This document shows, one piece after another, positions 38,991-48,894 of a stretch of 64,000 bases of DNA. Position numbers and translations under genes: made by a program. The notes under the pieces were generated by a model that did no database searches, was not told the DNA's origin, and worked only from the letters and a program-made list of their open reading frames with translations. Source of the DNA: Hyphomonadaceae bacterium BRH_c29 (GTDB lineage Bacteria > Pseudomonadota > Alphaproteobacteria > Caulobacterales > Hyphomonadaceae). Position 1 is the stretch's first letter, and every line of letters starts with the position of its first letter. The stretch is from the NCBI GenBank assembly GCA_000961695.1, contig LADW01000077.1:95964-159963 (forward strand), given 5' to 3'.

Positions 38991-39347
38991 ATGTCCCTGA
39001 AACCGCGCCTTTTTGGAACAAAAAAGCCTGACGGGCCTGATGCCAGTCGGATTCAGCGAACACTTGCGCAATCCACCATACCTCAGTCATCGATTCCGAA
39101 AACCGTGAACCAGTCGCGCCCGAAGCGCGCCATGGTCTATCGGGAAGCTGCGATCGCCTATGATTCCGGCTATCGCCGCAAAGGCATCGTGCTGGACTAT
39201 TCTGCCTCGGGCGCTCGCATTCGTTTCCCGACCAATGAGCAGCTGCCTGCGACTGTGTATCTGCATGCCCGCGCCGTTGGTCTTGAGGGCCCAGCACGGG
39301 TCGTCTGGCAGCATGGGTCGGAAGCCGGACTCGCCCTGCAAATCTGA
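38991..39347 (+). CDS. PilZ domain-like protein
   Basis: RAMVYREAAIAYDSGYRRKGIVLDYSASGARIRFP (DxSxxG motif). Confidence 0.65.
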   Translation: MSLKPRLFGTKKPDGPDASRIQRTLAQSTIPQSSIPKTVNQSRPKRAMVYREAAIAYDSGYRRKGIVLDYSASGARIRFPTNEQLPATVYLHARAVGLEGPARVVWQHGSEAGLALQI

Positions 39348-39537
39348 ACTGGCACCTGCCATTCCCACGCATCACAGGACCTGAGCCCTCCGCCCGCCCG
39401 GAGACCGGCCCCGCGACGCCATCGATCCCAGTTTGCCGCACCTCGAATGACCCCTGGTCGGGCTTGACGCGCCCCCTTGTCAGGCGCTTTGTGCCTTCCG
39501 AAATAAAGAATTACGCAGATGCAGCAAGGAGACGCAC

Positions 39538-40719
39538 ATGGCTGACCAGGATCCGGTCGTAATCGTTGGTATGGCCCGCACCCCAATGGGTGGGCTTTTG
39601 GGAGACCTCGCCGGTCTCAGCGCCAACGAACTTGGGGGCATCGCAGTCGCCGCCGCCGTCAAGGAAGCCGGCCTCGCGCCAGGCGAAGCAAATGAGATCA
39701 TCATGGGCAACTGCCTGCCCGCTGGCCAGGGTCAGGCCCCTGCCCGCCAGGCTGGTTTCAATGCCGGTCAGGACAAGGGCCTCGAAGCCGTCACCATCAA
39801 CAAGATGTGTGGCTCCGGCATGCAGGCAGCCATCATGGGTCGCAACGCCATCCTCGCAGGCGACGCCGATATCGTGATCGCCGGCGGCATGGAATCCATG
39901 ACCAATGCCCCGCACCTGCTGAACGTCCGCAAGGGCCACAAGTACGGCACCATGGCCGCTGAAGACCATATGGCGCTGGACGGCCTGTCTGACGCCTATT
40001 CCAAAGGCCCGATGGGCCTGTTCGCGGACAAGATCGCCGGCGAATACCAGTTCACCCGCGAACAGCAGGACGCTTACGCCATTGAAACGCTGAAGCGCGC
40101 CCAGGACGCCACCACGTCCGGCAAGTTCAAGCGCGAGATTGCCCCGGTCACCGTGAAGACCCGCAAGGGCGAAACCGTGGTCGACACCGACCAGCTGCCG
40201 CGCGAAGCCATGCCGGAGAAAATCCCGCAGCTGAAGCCTGCCTTCTCGAAAGACGGCACGGTCACCGCCGCCAACGCCTCGGCGATTTCCGATGGTGCAG
40301 CCGCGCTCGTCCTGATGAAGAAATCAGAAGCCGACAAGCGCGGCCTCAAGGCGCTCGGCACGATTGTCTCGTCTTCCAGCCACGCGCATGAGCCGGAATA
40401 CTTCACCACAGCACCTGTGCCGGCGATGAAGAAGGCCCTCGCAAAAGCGGGTTGGAGCGTCGACGATGTCGATCTCTGGGAAATCAACGAAGCCTTCGCG
40501 GTCGTCCCGATGATCGCGATGAAGGAACTGGGCATCAGCCACGACAAGCTGAACGTGAATGGCGGCGCCTGCGCCATGGGTCACCCGATTGGTGCCTCCG
40601 GTGCCCGCGTGATCGTCACGCTGCTGGCCGCCATGGAAGACCGCGGTGTCAAGAAGGGCGTCGCTTCGCTCTGCATCGGTGGCGGCGAAGGCATCGCTGT
40701 GTGCATCGAGCGCGACTGA
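39538..40719 (+). CDS. acetyl-CoA C-acetyltransferase (thiolase)
   Basis: NKMCGSGMQAAIMG active Cys; GGMESMTNAP; NVNGGACAMGHPIGASGAR; CIGGGEGIAVCIE. Confidence 0.94.
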   Translation: MADQDPVVIVGMARTPMGGLLGDLAGLSANELGGIAVAAAVKEAGLAPGEANEIIMGNCLPAGQGQAPARQAGFNAGQDKGLEAVTINKMCGSGMQAAIMGRNAILAGDADIVIAGGMESMTNAPHLLNVRKGHKYGTMAAEDHMALDGLSDAYSKGPMGLFADKIAGEYQFTREQQDAYAIETLKRAQDATTSGKFKREIAPVTVKTRKGETVVDTDQLPREAMPEKIPQLKPAFSKDGTVTAANASAISDGAAALVLMKKSEADKRGLKALGTIVSSSSHAHEPEYFTTAPVPAMKKALAKAGWSVDDVDLWEINEAFAVVPMIAMKELGISHDKLNVNGGACAMGHPIGASGARVIVTLLAAMEDRGVKKGVASLCIGGGEGIAVCIERD

Positions 40720-40756
40720 TCCCCTCGCCTTCGAGCAGGACATAAAATAGATGATG

Positions 40757-40790
40757 ACGGGCCTGGAGTTTTCCGGGCCCGTTTTCTTTT
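40757..40790 (+). terminator. Rho-independent terminator
   Basis: ACGGGCC...GGCCCGT followed by TTTCTTTT. Confidence 0.75.
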
Positions 40791-40799
40791 GAGGCCCCC

Positions 40800-41258
40800 A
40801 TGATCGTGAAGCCCGGCGACTTTGCCGATCCGCAAATCCTCGACCTGCTGCGCCAGCATCTGCAAGGCATGCAGGAGACGTCCCCGCCAGGCCACAGTTT
40901 CGCACTGGACCTGTCCGGCCTTCAGCGGCCGGATGTGACATTCCTGTCGGTTTGGGAGGGCGACACGCTGCTCGCGATGGGTGCGATCAAACAGCTGGCG
41001 CCTGATCATGGCGAACTGAAATCCATGCGAACACGGACGGACAGCCTGCGACGGGGCGCGGCGACGGCCATATTGAATGCTCTGCTGGATCTGGCCCGGA
41101 CACGCGGCTACCGGCGCGTAAGCTTGGAAACCGGCTCAGGCGCACCGTTCGAGGCGGCCCTCACCCTCTACCGCAAGCATGGGTTCCGGGATGGCGAAGC
41201 CTTTGCGGATTATGTCCGCAGCGATTTCAACCAGTTCCTCCATCTGGATCTGACCTGA
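40800..41258 (+). CDS. GNAT family N-acetyltransferase
   Basis: ELKSMRTRTDSLRRGAATAILNALLDLARTRGYRRVSLETG...FEAALTLYRKHGF. Confidence 0.88.
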   Translation: MIVKPGDFADPQILDLLRQHLQGMQETSPPGHSFALDLSGLQRPDVTFLSVWEGDTLLAMGAIKQLAPDHGELKSMRTRTDSLRRGAATAILNALLDLARTRGYRRVSLETGSGAPFEAALTLYRKHGFRDGEAFADYVRSDFNQFLHLDLT

Positions 41259-41272
41259 AACCGGACTGAAGC

Positions 41273-41779
41273 CTACTTCACGTGTTCGACGAGATCGAGC
41301 GGCAGCGCCGTCGTGCGCTTGGCGACGCGGATGACGATGCGCGACTGCACATCCGACACGAGGGCGGAACCTAGCAGCTTGTCACGCAGGAAATTGTCAT
41401 AAGCGTGCATGTCGGTGGTCACGACGTGGACCATGTAATCCACTTGGCCCGTCACGGTCATGCACTCGGTCACTTCCGGCCAGGCCAGGACCATGTCCTC
41501 GAAGGCTTGCAGGTTTTCCCGGTTCGGCAGAGCGAGCTTGACGCTGGCGATCACTTCGAAGTTCAGGCCGAGCGCGAAATTGTCGAGGATGGTCACCCGG
41601 CCGCGAATGAAGCCAGCCTCTTCCATGCGCTTGATCCGGCGCCAGCAGGGTGAGGAAGAAAGTCCCACACGATCGGCGATTTCCGCAACGGAGAGCCCCG
41701 CATCGCGCTGGATGATATCCAGAATCTTAGCGTCGACTGAGTCTATTTCTTGGGCCAATTTTCTAACATCTCCCCGCAT
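41273..41779 (-). CDS. Lrp/AsnC family transcriptional regulator
   Basis: DSVDAKILDIIQRDAGLSVAEIADRVGLSSSPCWRRIKRMEEAGFI. Confidence 0.92.
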   Translation of the reverse strand: MRGDVRKLAQEIDSVDAKILDIIQRDAGLSVAEIADRVGLSSSPCWRRIKRMEEAGFIRGRVTILDNFALGLNFEVIASVKLALPNRENLQAFEDMVLAWPEVTECMTVTGQVDYMVHVVTTDMHAYDNFLRDKLLGSALVSDVQSRIVIRVAKRTTALPLDLVEHVK

Positions 41780-41812
41780 AAAGGCATTTTATGCCCCGAT
41801 TTAACAAAATCG
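41776..41812. promoter_or_regulatory. two adjacent dyads between Lrp and oxidoreductase genes
   Basis: GCATAAA-N5-TTTATGC (41776-41794, overlapping the Lrp start) and CGATTT-AACA-AAATCG (41797-41812). Confidence 0.5.
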
Positions 41813-41885
41813 TCGCAAGAAAGGCAAGCATTTTCATGTAATTTGTCGAATAATCTGCCAAACCCCAAAATTGGACAGACTATCC

Positions 41886-44800
41886 ATGCAGCATCGTGAA
41901 GTTACGCTGGACGACAAATACGATCTTGTCGAGGGCAACGCGTACATGACAGGCATTCAGGCGCTGGTTCGCCTGCCGCTTGACCGCAAGCGCCTGGACC
42001 TCAAAAACGGCGCCAGCACGGCCGGTTTTATCTCCGGTTATCGGGGCTCTCCGCTGGGCGGATACGACCAGCAGCTGAGGGCAGCCCAGAAATGGCTCGA
42101 CACGCATGACATCAAATTCTGGGAAGGCCTGAACGAGGACCTCGGCGCAACGGCCGTCTGGGGCTCGCAACAGCTCGGCCTGTTCCCCGGCGCGAAATAT
42201 GATGGCCTGTTCGGCATCTGGTACGGCAAGGCCCCCGGCGTCGACCGCACGGGTGACGTCTTCAAGCACGCAAACGCCGCCGGCACGTCCGCGCTGGGCG
42301 GTGTGCTCGCCATTGTCGGCGACGACCATAATTGCAAATCCTCCACCCTGCCCTCGCAGTCCGAATTCGCGATGATGGATGCCGAGATCCCGGTGCTGAA
42401 CCCGGCCTCGATCCAGGACGTGCTGGACTATGGCATCCATGGCTGGGAGATGAGCCGCTTCTCCGGCGCCTGGACCGGCATGGTCGCCCTCGCCGACACG
42501 ATGGATTCCGGTTCGGTGGTCAATGTCGACCTCTCACGCTTTCACATCACGGCGCCTGACTTTGCCGTGCCGGATGAAGGCGTGCACATGCGCCGGGGCG
42601 ATACGCCGCTGCTCAAGGAACAGCGTCTGCGCCAGGTGAAGCTGCCCGCCGCGCAGGCCTATGTCCGCGCCAACCGGCTGGATCATGTGATCCTGCCCTC
42701 GCCCAAACCGCGTGTCGGCGTGATTGTCACCGGCCAGGCCGCCCGCGACGTGTTCGAAGCGCTCGCCGCCATCGGCATCGATCCGCAGGAAGCCGGCCGG
42801 CTTGGCCTCGCCGTCTACAAGGTGGCGATGCCCTGGCCGCTGGAACCGGAAGGCGTGCGCGAATTCTGCGCCGGCCTTGAGCGCGTCGTCGTGATCGAGC
42901 ACAAGCGCCCGCTGATCGAAGACCAGCTGCGTTCGGCCCTCTACACCCTGCCCGATGGCCAGCGCCCCGCCATCGAAGGCAAGCGCGACCGGAACGGCAA
43001 GCCGCTCCTGTCCGACATCGCCTCCATCACCATTCCGGAAATGGCCTCCGCCCTGATGCACATCATTCCCGAAGGCTGGGACACGTCCCGCGCCGAGGCC
43101 TATTTCGACCGGGTCGGACGTTCGGGCGAAGCGGCGCGATCCAACGCCTCCCCGACCATCCGCACCCCGCACTTCTGCTCGGGCTGCCCGCACAACACGT
43201 CCACCAATGTGCCGGAAGGCTCACGCGCCCTTGCCGGTATCGGCTGCCATTACATGGCGAACTTCATGCCCGACCGGAAAACCGACATGACCAGCCAGAT
43301 GGGGGGCGAAGGCATCGCCTGGGTCGGCCAGCACTGGGCGACCGAAGAGCCGCACGTCTTCGTGAACCTTGGCGACGGCACCTATTCGCACTCCGGCAGC
43401 CTCGCCATCCGCGCGGCAGTCACGTCCGGCGCGACCATGACCTACAAGATACTCTACAATGACGCCGTCGCCATGACCGGGGGCCAGCATGTGGAGTCCG
43501 GCCAGACACCGGCCCAGATCGCCCAACAGGTCCGCGCTGAAGGCGTGAAGACAATCGTCGTCGTCACCGAAGACCCGACACGCTACGCCAATGTCAAAGG
43601 CCTGCCCGGCGGCGTGAAGATCTATGACCGCGACGAACTTGATGACGTGCAGCAGACCCTGCGCCAGACGCCCGGCGTCTCGGTCATCATCTATGACCAG
43701 ATCTGCGCGACGGAGAAACGCCGCCGCGCCAAGCGCGGCCTGCGTGCACCGGATCGCACACGCGTCATCATCAATACCGATGTCTGCGAGGGCTGCGGCG
43801 ACTGTTCAGTCAAGTCGAACTGCCTGTCTGTAGAGCCGGTGGAAACAGACCTCGGCCGCAAGCGCCGGATCAATCAGTCCACGTGCAACACAGACCTCTC
43901 CTGCCTCAAGGGCTTCTGCCCGAGCTTTGTCACCATCACCGATGGCGAGGAAGCCTGGGAAGACCAGCCACGCCCGGTGTTCAGCGCTGAGGGCCTGCCC
44001 CTGCCCGAGACACCAAGCCTGGCACAGCCCTACAACGTCCTGTTCACCGGCGTCGGTGGCACGGGTGTCACCACGGTTGCCGCCGTGCTCGCCATGGCGG
44101 CCCATGTGGACGGACACGCCGCTTCCAGCCTCGACATGACAGGCCTCGCCCAGAAGGGCGGCCCGGTCCTGTCGCACATCCGCTTCGCGCGGGAGCCGGA
44201 CATGATCTCGACCGGCCGCGTGCCGCCTGCCAGCGCCGATGTCGTCATCGCCTGCGACCTGGTCGTGGCGGCGGGCGGCGACGCCCTGAACCTGATGGAT
44301 GCAGACCGCACGGCGGCCTATGCAAACTCGGACGTCACCCCGACCAGCGAATTCATCCGCAACCGGTCGAAGCGTTTCGAAAGCGATCTCCTCTCTGCCC
44401 GCGTGAAGCGGCAGGCGACGGAGTTCGAAGCCTTCGACGCCGAAGCGCTCGCCATGGGCTATCTGCACGAAGCGATCTACACCAACATGATCATGGCAGG
44501 CTTTGCCTGGCAGAAGGGTCGCCTGCCGATCTCGCTGCGTGCGCTTTACCGCGCCATCCGCCTGAATGGCACGAAGGTGGAAGACAATATGGCCGCCTTT
44601 AATATCGGCCGCATCGCTGCGGCGGATCCGGCCCGCCTGATCAAGCAGGAAGACCCGCGCGGTGAAACCGCCGAGAAGCCGCTGGACGAGCTGATCGAAG
44701 ATCGCGCCGCCCGCCTTGTCGCCTATCAGAACGATGCCTATGCCGCCAAATATCGCGACATCGTCGCCAAGGTGCGCGCCGCCGAAGAGGCCGCCGGGCT

Positions 44801-45344
44801 TGGCGACAAGCTGACCCGCGCAGCGGCGACCTATGCCTACAAGGTCATGGCCTACAAGGACGAGTATGAAGTCGCCCGTCTCTTCACCGATGGAAGCTTT
44901 GCAAAACAGCTCGCCAGCCAGTTCAAGGGCGGCAAGCTGCGCTTCTGGCTCGCGGCGCCGATGATCGCCAAGAAAGACCAGCACGGCCATCTGCAGAAAA
45001 AGCATTTCGGCCAGTGGATGATGCTGGGCTTCAAGCTGCTCGCCAAGTTCAAAGGCCTGCGCGGCACCCGGCTGGACTTCTTCGGTTATACCGAGGAACG
45101 TCAGCATGAGCGCAAGCTGCGCGACGATTATCTCGCGGGCCTGACGCGCATCGCATCCGAGCTGTCGGCGAAGAACCTCGATCTCGCCATCGCGCTCGCC
45201 AGCGTGCCGGACGAAATCCGCGGCTTCGGCCACGTGAAGGATGCCGCCCTCACCCAGGCAAAGGCCAAAGAAGCCGACCTCTGGGCCGGCTGGCCGGAGG
45301 GCAAGCTGCCGACCACAAAAACCACGCTGATCGCCGCAGAATAG
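41886..45344 (+). CDS. indolepyruvate ferredoxin oxidoreductase family protein (fused alpha/gamma type)
   Basis: Large fused protein: FISGYRGSPLGGYD, HFCSGCPHNTST, NLGDGTYSHSGSLAIRAA, 4Fe-4S CxxCxxC VCEGCGDCSVKSNC, GVGGTGVTTVAAVLAMAA. Confidence 0.93.
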   Translation: MQHREVTLDDKYDLVEGNAYMTGIQALVRLPLDRKRLDLKNGASTAGFISGYRGSPLGGYDQQLRAAQKWLDTHDIKFWEGLNEDLGATAVWGSQQLGLFPGAKYDGLFGIWYGKAPGVDRTGDVFKHANAAGTSALGGVLAIVGDDHNCKSSTLPSQSEFAMMDAEIPVLNPASIQDVLDYGIHGWEMSRFSGAWTGMVALADTMDSGSVVNVDLSRFHITAPDFAVPDEGVHMRRGDTPLLKEQRLRQVKLPAAQAYVRANRLDHVILPSPKPRVGVIVTGQAARDVFEALAAIGIDPQEAGRLGLAVYKVAMPWPLEPEGVREFCAGLERVVVIEHKRPLIEDQLRSALYTLPDGQRPAIEGKRDRNGKPLLSDIASITIPEMASALMHIIPEGWDTSRAEAYFDRVGRSGEAARSNASPTIRTPHFCSGCPHNTSTNVPEGSRALAGIGCHYMANFMPDRKTDMTSQMGGEGIAWVGQHWATEEPHVFVNLGDGTYSHSGSLAIRAAVTSGATMTYKILYNDAVAMTGGQHVESGQTPAQIAQQVRAEGVKTIVVVTEDPTRYANVKGLPGGVKIYDRDELDDVQQTLRQTPGVSVIIYDQICATEKRRRAKRGLRAPDRTRVIINTDVCEGCGDCSVKSNCLSVEPVETDLGRKRRINQSTCNTDLSCLKGFCPSFVTITDGEEAWEDQPRPVFSAEGLPLPETPSLAQPYNVLFTGVGGTGVTTVAAVLAMAAHVDGHAASSLDMTGLAQKGGPVLSHIRFAREPDMISTGRVPPASADVVIACDLVVAAGGDALNLMDADRTAAYANSDVTPTSEFIRNRSKRFESDLLSARVKRQATEFEAFDAEALAMGYLHEAIYTNMIMAGFAWQKGRLPISLRALYRAIRLNGTKVEDNMAAFNIGRIAAADPARLIKQEDPRGETAEKPLDELIEDRAARLVAYQNDAYAAKYRDIVAKVRAAEEAAGLGDKLTRAAATYAYKVMAYKDEYEVARLFTDGSFAKQLASQFKGGKLRFWLAAPMIAKKDQHGHLQKKHFGQWMMLGFKLLAKFKGLRGTRLDFFGYTEERQHERKLRDDYLAGLTRIASELSAKNLDLAIALASVPDEIRGFGHVKDAALTQAKAKEADLWAGWPEGKLPTTKTTLIAAE

Positions 45345-45458
45345 CCGACTCTACGCTCCTCCTAATCCTGTTCCAGCCTGAATTCTCAATGTTGTCCGAC
45401 ACAATCACTGTGTTACTTATAGTTGATATTCGCGGACCGCACCGGCTGGAGAAACAAA

Positions 45459-47087
45459 ATGAGAATCGATTGGCGGGAATGGCTACGGCCAGTTTCGATG
45501 CGTGTTTTGTCTCCTGAGGGCAAGCCCTCCAGAGGCGAGTTGATTCTGTTTGCCGGCATCGTTGTGACAGCGATTATCTTCCGCTTCGTCACCCTCACAA
45601 AGGACGCTTTCTGGATCGATGAGGGGTTGACCTGGGCGATTGTCGATCTGCCGTTCAGCTATCTGTGGACCGTGCCATTCGATGCGCACCCACCGCTTTA
45701 TTATACGATACAAAAGGCCTGGCTAATCTTTGGCGACAGTGAATTCGCAATGCGATCCCTGTCAGCCCTGCTCGGTTTGGCCCTGCCGGCCGTCATGTTC
45801 CCCTTCATCCGAAAACATCTCGGCGTCCGGTCCGCGGCACTGGTCGCCTGCTTGGTCCTGCTGTCCTACACGCTGATCGTACACTCCAGCACGATACGCT
45901 CCTACGCCCTATTGCTGATCTTCGGCACGGCAGCGGCGATACAGATCATCGAGCTGACCTCGCTCAGCGACCTGAGCCTAAAAAGCCGGGAAGTCCGCAA
46001 CCGCAGCTTGTTATATATCCTGTACCAGACGGCCGCTCTTTACACGCACTTGATCGCGATCGTGCACGCAGCGGCCTTGGGCGCCTCGATCGTGCTGGTA
46101 AGTTTCCTGATTCATAGGCGCCTCACACCGACGCTGAAAGTTCTTGGCGCCGTTGCCGCTATAAATGCCATTGTCGTGGCATTATGGGCGCCCTGGCCGT
46201 TGTTCATGATGGCCTCTGCGGACGATTTCGGCTGGTTACACCAGGCAAGTATCATCGGTGCCATTAAGACCTTCAGCGAGACCGTGGGCCCGAACGGGTT
46301 CGGCAAGTTTGGCGAAGCCCCGATTCTGCTATTACTGGCGACAGGACTGATCTTTTCCATACGCCGGGCGCCACCCCCGATTCTCGTGTTCATCATCGCC
46401 AATCTGGTTGCCATTCCGGCGGCCGTCTATGTCACGGGCTTTATCAAGCCGGTCTTCATGGAGCGGACGATCCTGCAGGCAATCCTGGGAGGGAGCGTGG
46501 CTCTGGTGGTGCTGCTCCGCTGCCTGCCGTCAAATACCCTGCGCCAAGGTCTGACCGCCGGCCTCCTGATGATCTATGGCGCGTCTTGCGTCACCTACGT
46601 TACACGGAGCGGTCAGCTGAAATACCAGGGCGACAAACTTCAGCTGGTCGAGAATTTTCGTAATGTAGCAGCGCAAATTTCCAAAACCGGAAATTCCGAA
46701 GCAATCCTGATCTGCCGCGAGGATCAGGAGATCCCGGCGCTCTATTATTACATGCGGAATTACCCGGAAAAGACATGGCTGCTAATCAAGGACGACCAGA
46801 CCTACACGATTGACCCGGAACACTGGATCAATTTCAAGAAGGTCCCGGTCAGCCAGCGAACACTGGACCTGATCGCGAAACCAGTTCCTGCGACAGCCGT
46901 CGAAAGCCGATTTGATCGGCTGGACCTCGTTATCAGTCGGGGCTGCCTCTACACATGGCAAAGTCAGGAACCGATGGTCCAATCCATGGGCTATGAATTT
47001 TCTGGCGAATCCCATTTCGCCTGGGTGACAGACCGGGTCTACTTACTCCACAATACACCGCGGAAACTGACGCCCTCGCAAAAGTAG
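45459..47087 (+). CDS. glycosyltransferase family 39-like integral membrane protein
   Basis: ~10 TM helices; FWIDEGLTWAIVDLPFSYLWTVPFDAHPPLYYTI...GDSEFAMRSLSALLGLA. Confidence 0.82.
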   Translation: MRIDWREWLRPVSMRVLSPEGKPSRGELILFAGIVVTAIIFRFVTLTKDAFWIDEGLTWAIVDLPFSYLWTVPFDAHPPLYYTIQKAWLIFGDSEFAMRSLSALLGLALPAVMFPFIRKHLGVRSAALVACLVLLSYTLIVHSSTIRSYALLLIFGTAAAIQIIELTSLSDLSLKSREVRNRSLLYILYQTAALYTHLIAIVHAAALGASIVLVSFLIHRRLTPTLKVLGAVAAINAIVVALWAPWPLFMMASADDFGWLHQASIIGAIKTFSETVGPNGFGKFGEAPILLLLATGLIFSIRRAPPPILVFIIANLVAIPAAVYVTGFIKPVFMERTILQAILGGSVALVVLLRCLPSNTLRQGLTAGLLMIYGASCVTYVTRSGQLKYQGDKLQLVENFRNVAAQISKTGNSEAILICREDQEIPALYYYMRNYPEKTWLLIKDDQTYTIDPEHWINFKKVPVSQRTLDLIAKPVPATAVESRFDRLDLVISRGCLYTWQSQEPMVQSMGYEFSGESHFAWVTDRVYLLHNTPRKLTPSQK

Positions 47088-47132
47088 ATCAGCCGACCGT
47101 TCCGAATAGTCACGGACTCCGCCCAAAGGTGG

Positions 47133-47153
47133 TATGGTTCAAAAAACCATACG
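47133..47153 (+). promoter_or_regulatory. 8-5-8 inverted repeat directly upstream of serpin SD
   Basis: GTATGGTT-caaaa-AACCATAC immediately followed by GGAGGATTCCCATG. Confidence 0.6.
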
Positions 47154-47163
47154 GAGGATTCCC

Positions 47164-48492
47164 ATGCGCCGTTTGATCATTCCCGCCGTCACAGCGCTCG
47201 CCGCGCTGGGCGCGTGCCAGCAGCCTGTGACGGAAGAACCAGCTGTGCCGGGCGCCGAAACAGAGCCTGCGCAATATGTGCCTCCAAAACAGGAGCTTCA
47301 GCCCGTGCCGACCACTGTGATGAAACCAGGCCCCGGCGATCCACTGGTCGAGGGCAACAATCGTTTCGCTTGGTCCTTGTATGACGCGCTGAACGATGCG
47401 CCGGGCAATGTGTTCGTCTCCCCTGCTTCGGTGAGCGAAGCCTTCGCCCTGCTCTATCCGGGCGCCGCAGGCGACACGGCCACGCAGATGGCGGGCGTGT
47501 TCGGCTTTGACGGCGTTCCAGCCGAGGCCTTCGTGGGCGGCCAATACGTGTTGAACCACGCCGTGACGGCCGACACCGAGACGGCGAAGCTGACCATCGC
47601 GAATGCCGTCTGGCTGCGCGAGGGCTCGGCGCTTCAGGCGCCTTACCGGCAGGCCGTGGAAGACATCATGAAGGCCAAGGTCGCGCTGGTCGACTTCACC
47701 CAGCCGGTCGCCGCTGCAAAGCTGATCAATGACTGGGTCGAGGATCACACAAACACGCATATCAAGGACCTGATACCGGCAGATGCGATCAATCCTGCCA
47801 TGACCGAACTGATCCTTACCAATGCTGTCTGGTTCAAGGCCGACTGGCAAAGCCCGTTCAAGGCCGAAGCGACCTATGACGGTGCTTTTTACGCGCCGGG
47901 CGGCGAGATCACAGCGAAGCTGATGTCCCAGACGCTGAAGCATGCGCGCTATCTCTCGCGCGACGGCTATGCCGCGCTCGACCTGGATTATGCCGGGGAT
48001 GACTACGCCCTCACCGTGATCCTGCCGGACGCGCAGGACGGCCTCTCCGATATGACCTCGCAGATGGACCCGGCCACCTTCACGAAACTGCTGTCAGACA
48101 TGGACGGCGCAGCGGAGCAGCGCGTTCACGTCGTGCTGCCAAAAGTGAAGATCGAGGCCAACTATGAGCTGAACGATGCCATGATGGCCCTCGGCCTCAG
48201 TGATGCCTTCTCCAGCGATGCAGACTTCTCCGGCCTGATCGAAGGCGCAGGCCCCGGCGATCTCGCGATCAGCAAAGTGCTGCACAAGACCTTCCTGGAG
48301 ATCGACGAGAAAGGCACCGAAGCGGCGGCTGCCACGGCGATCATGATGGAACGCGCCATGATCATGCAGCCGATGGAGGACCCGGTCGAGTTCCGCGCCG
48401 ACCATCCGTTCCTGCTTGCGCTGCGCCACAAGCCGACGGGCATGGTCATGTTCATGGGCCGGGTGGAAGCACCGCCAGCGGCGGAGGAATAG
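47164..48492 (+). CDS. serpin family protease inhibitor, lipoprotein
   Basis: Lipobox LGACQ; NNRFAWSLYDALN...GNVFVSPASVSEAFALLYPGA; hinge EKGTEAAAATA; FRADHPFLLALRHKPTGMVMFMGRV. Confidence 0.93.
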   Translation: MRRLIIPAVTALAALGACQQPVTEEPAVPGAETEPAQYVPPKQELQPVPTTVMKPGPGDPLVEGNNRFAWSLYDALNDAPGNVFVSPASVSEAFALLYPGAAGDTATQMAGVFGFDGVPAEAFVGGQYVLNHAVTADTETAKLTIANAVWLREGSALQAPYRQAVEDIMKAKVALVDFTQPVAAAKLINDWVEDHTNTHIKDLIPADAINPAMTELILTNAVWFKADWQSPFKAEATYDGAFYAPGGEITAKLMSQTLKHARYLSRDGYAALDLDYAGDDYALTVILPDAQDGLSDMTSQMDPATFTKLLSDMDGAAEQRVHVVLPKVKIEANYELNDAMMALGLSDAFSSDADFSGLIEGAGPGDLAISKVLHKTFLEIDEKGTEAAAATAIMMERAMIMQPMEDPVEFRADHPFLLALRHKPTGMVMFMGRVEAPPAAEE

Positions 48493-48495
48493 GCC

Positions 48496-48822
48496 CTAGC
48501 CTGCGGGCGAGACTTCCACGTCGACGATCTTGCCCTTCTTGCCGATCTTCTTCAGCTCGCGCTCAAGGTTCTTCTTCTTGACCGTTTTGCGGACATGCTT
48601 GCCGTTCTTCATCGTTACGTCGAGGCGGACATGCTCGTCTGGCCCGTCCAGCGCGTCACCGGTCACGCGGACGGCCGTCCCACCGACATAGACGACGCTC
48701 TTGCCGGCCAGGCCCACCGCATCCACCGCGAGGCCAACGGGCACCGTGACGATCTTGGTGGCGACACAGGCCGGCAGCGTGCCGATCAGGCCCGCGATCA
48801 GGAGGGTTCGGATAACGGACAT
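48496..48822 (-). CDS. hypothetical lipoprotein
   Basis: Signal/lipobox LPACV; Lys-rich C-terminus. Confidence 0.55.
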   Translation of the reverse strand: MSVIRTLLIAGLIGTLPACVATKIVTVPVGLAVDAVGLAGKSVVYVGGTAVRVTGDALDGPDEHVRLDVTMKNGKHVRKTVKKKNLERELKKIGKKGKIVDVEVSPAG

Positions 48823-48894
48823 GGGCAGTCTCCCCTTTTTAAAGGGAGACTAGCGCAGAGGAGTGTTTAAGGCACCTTACGGTGCTGACAGCCC

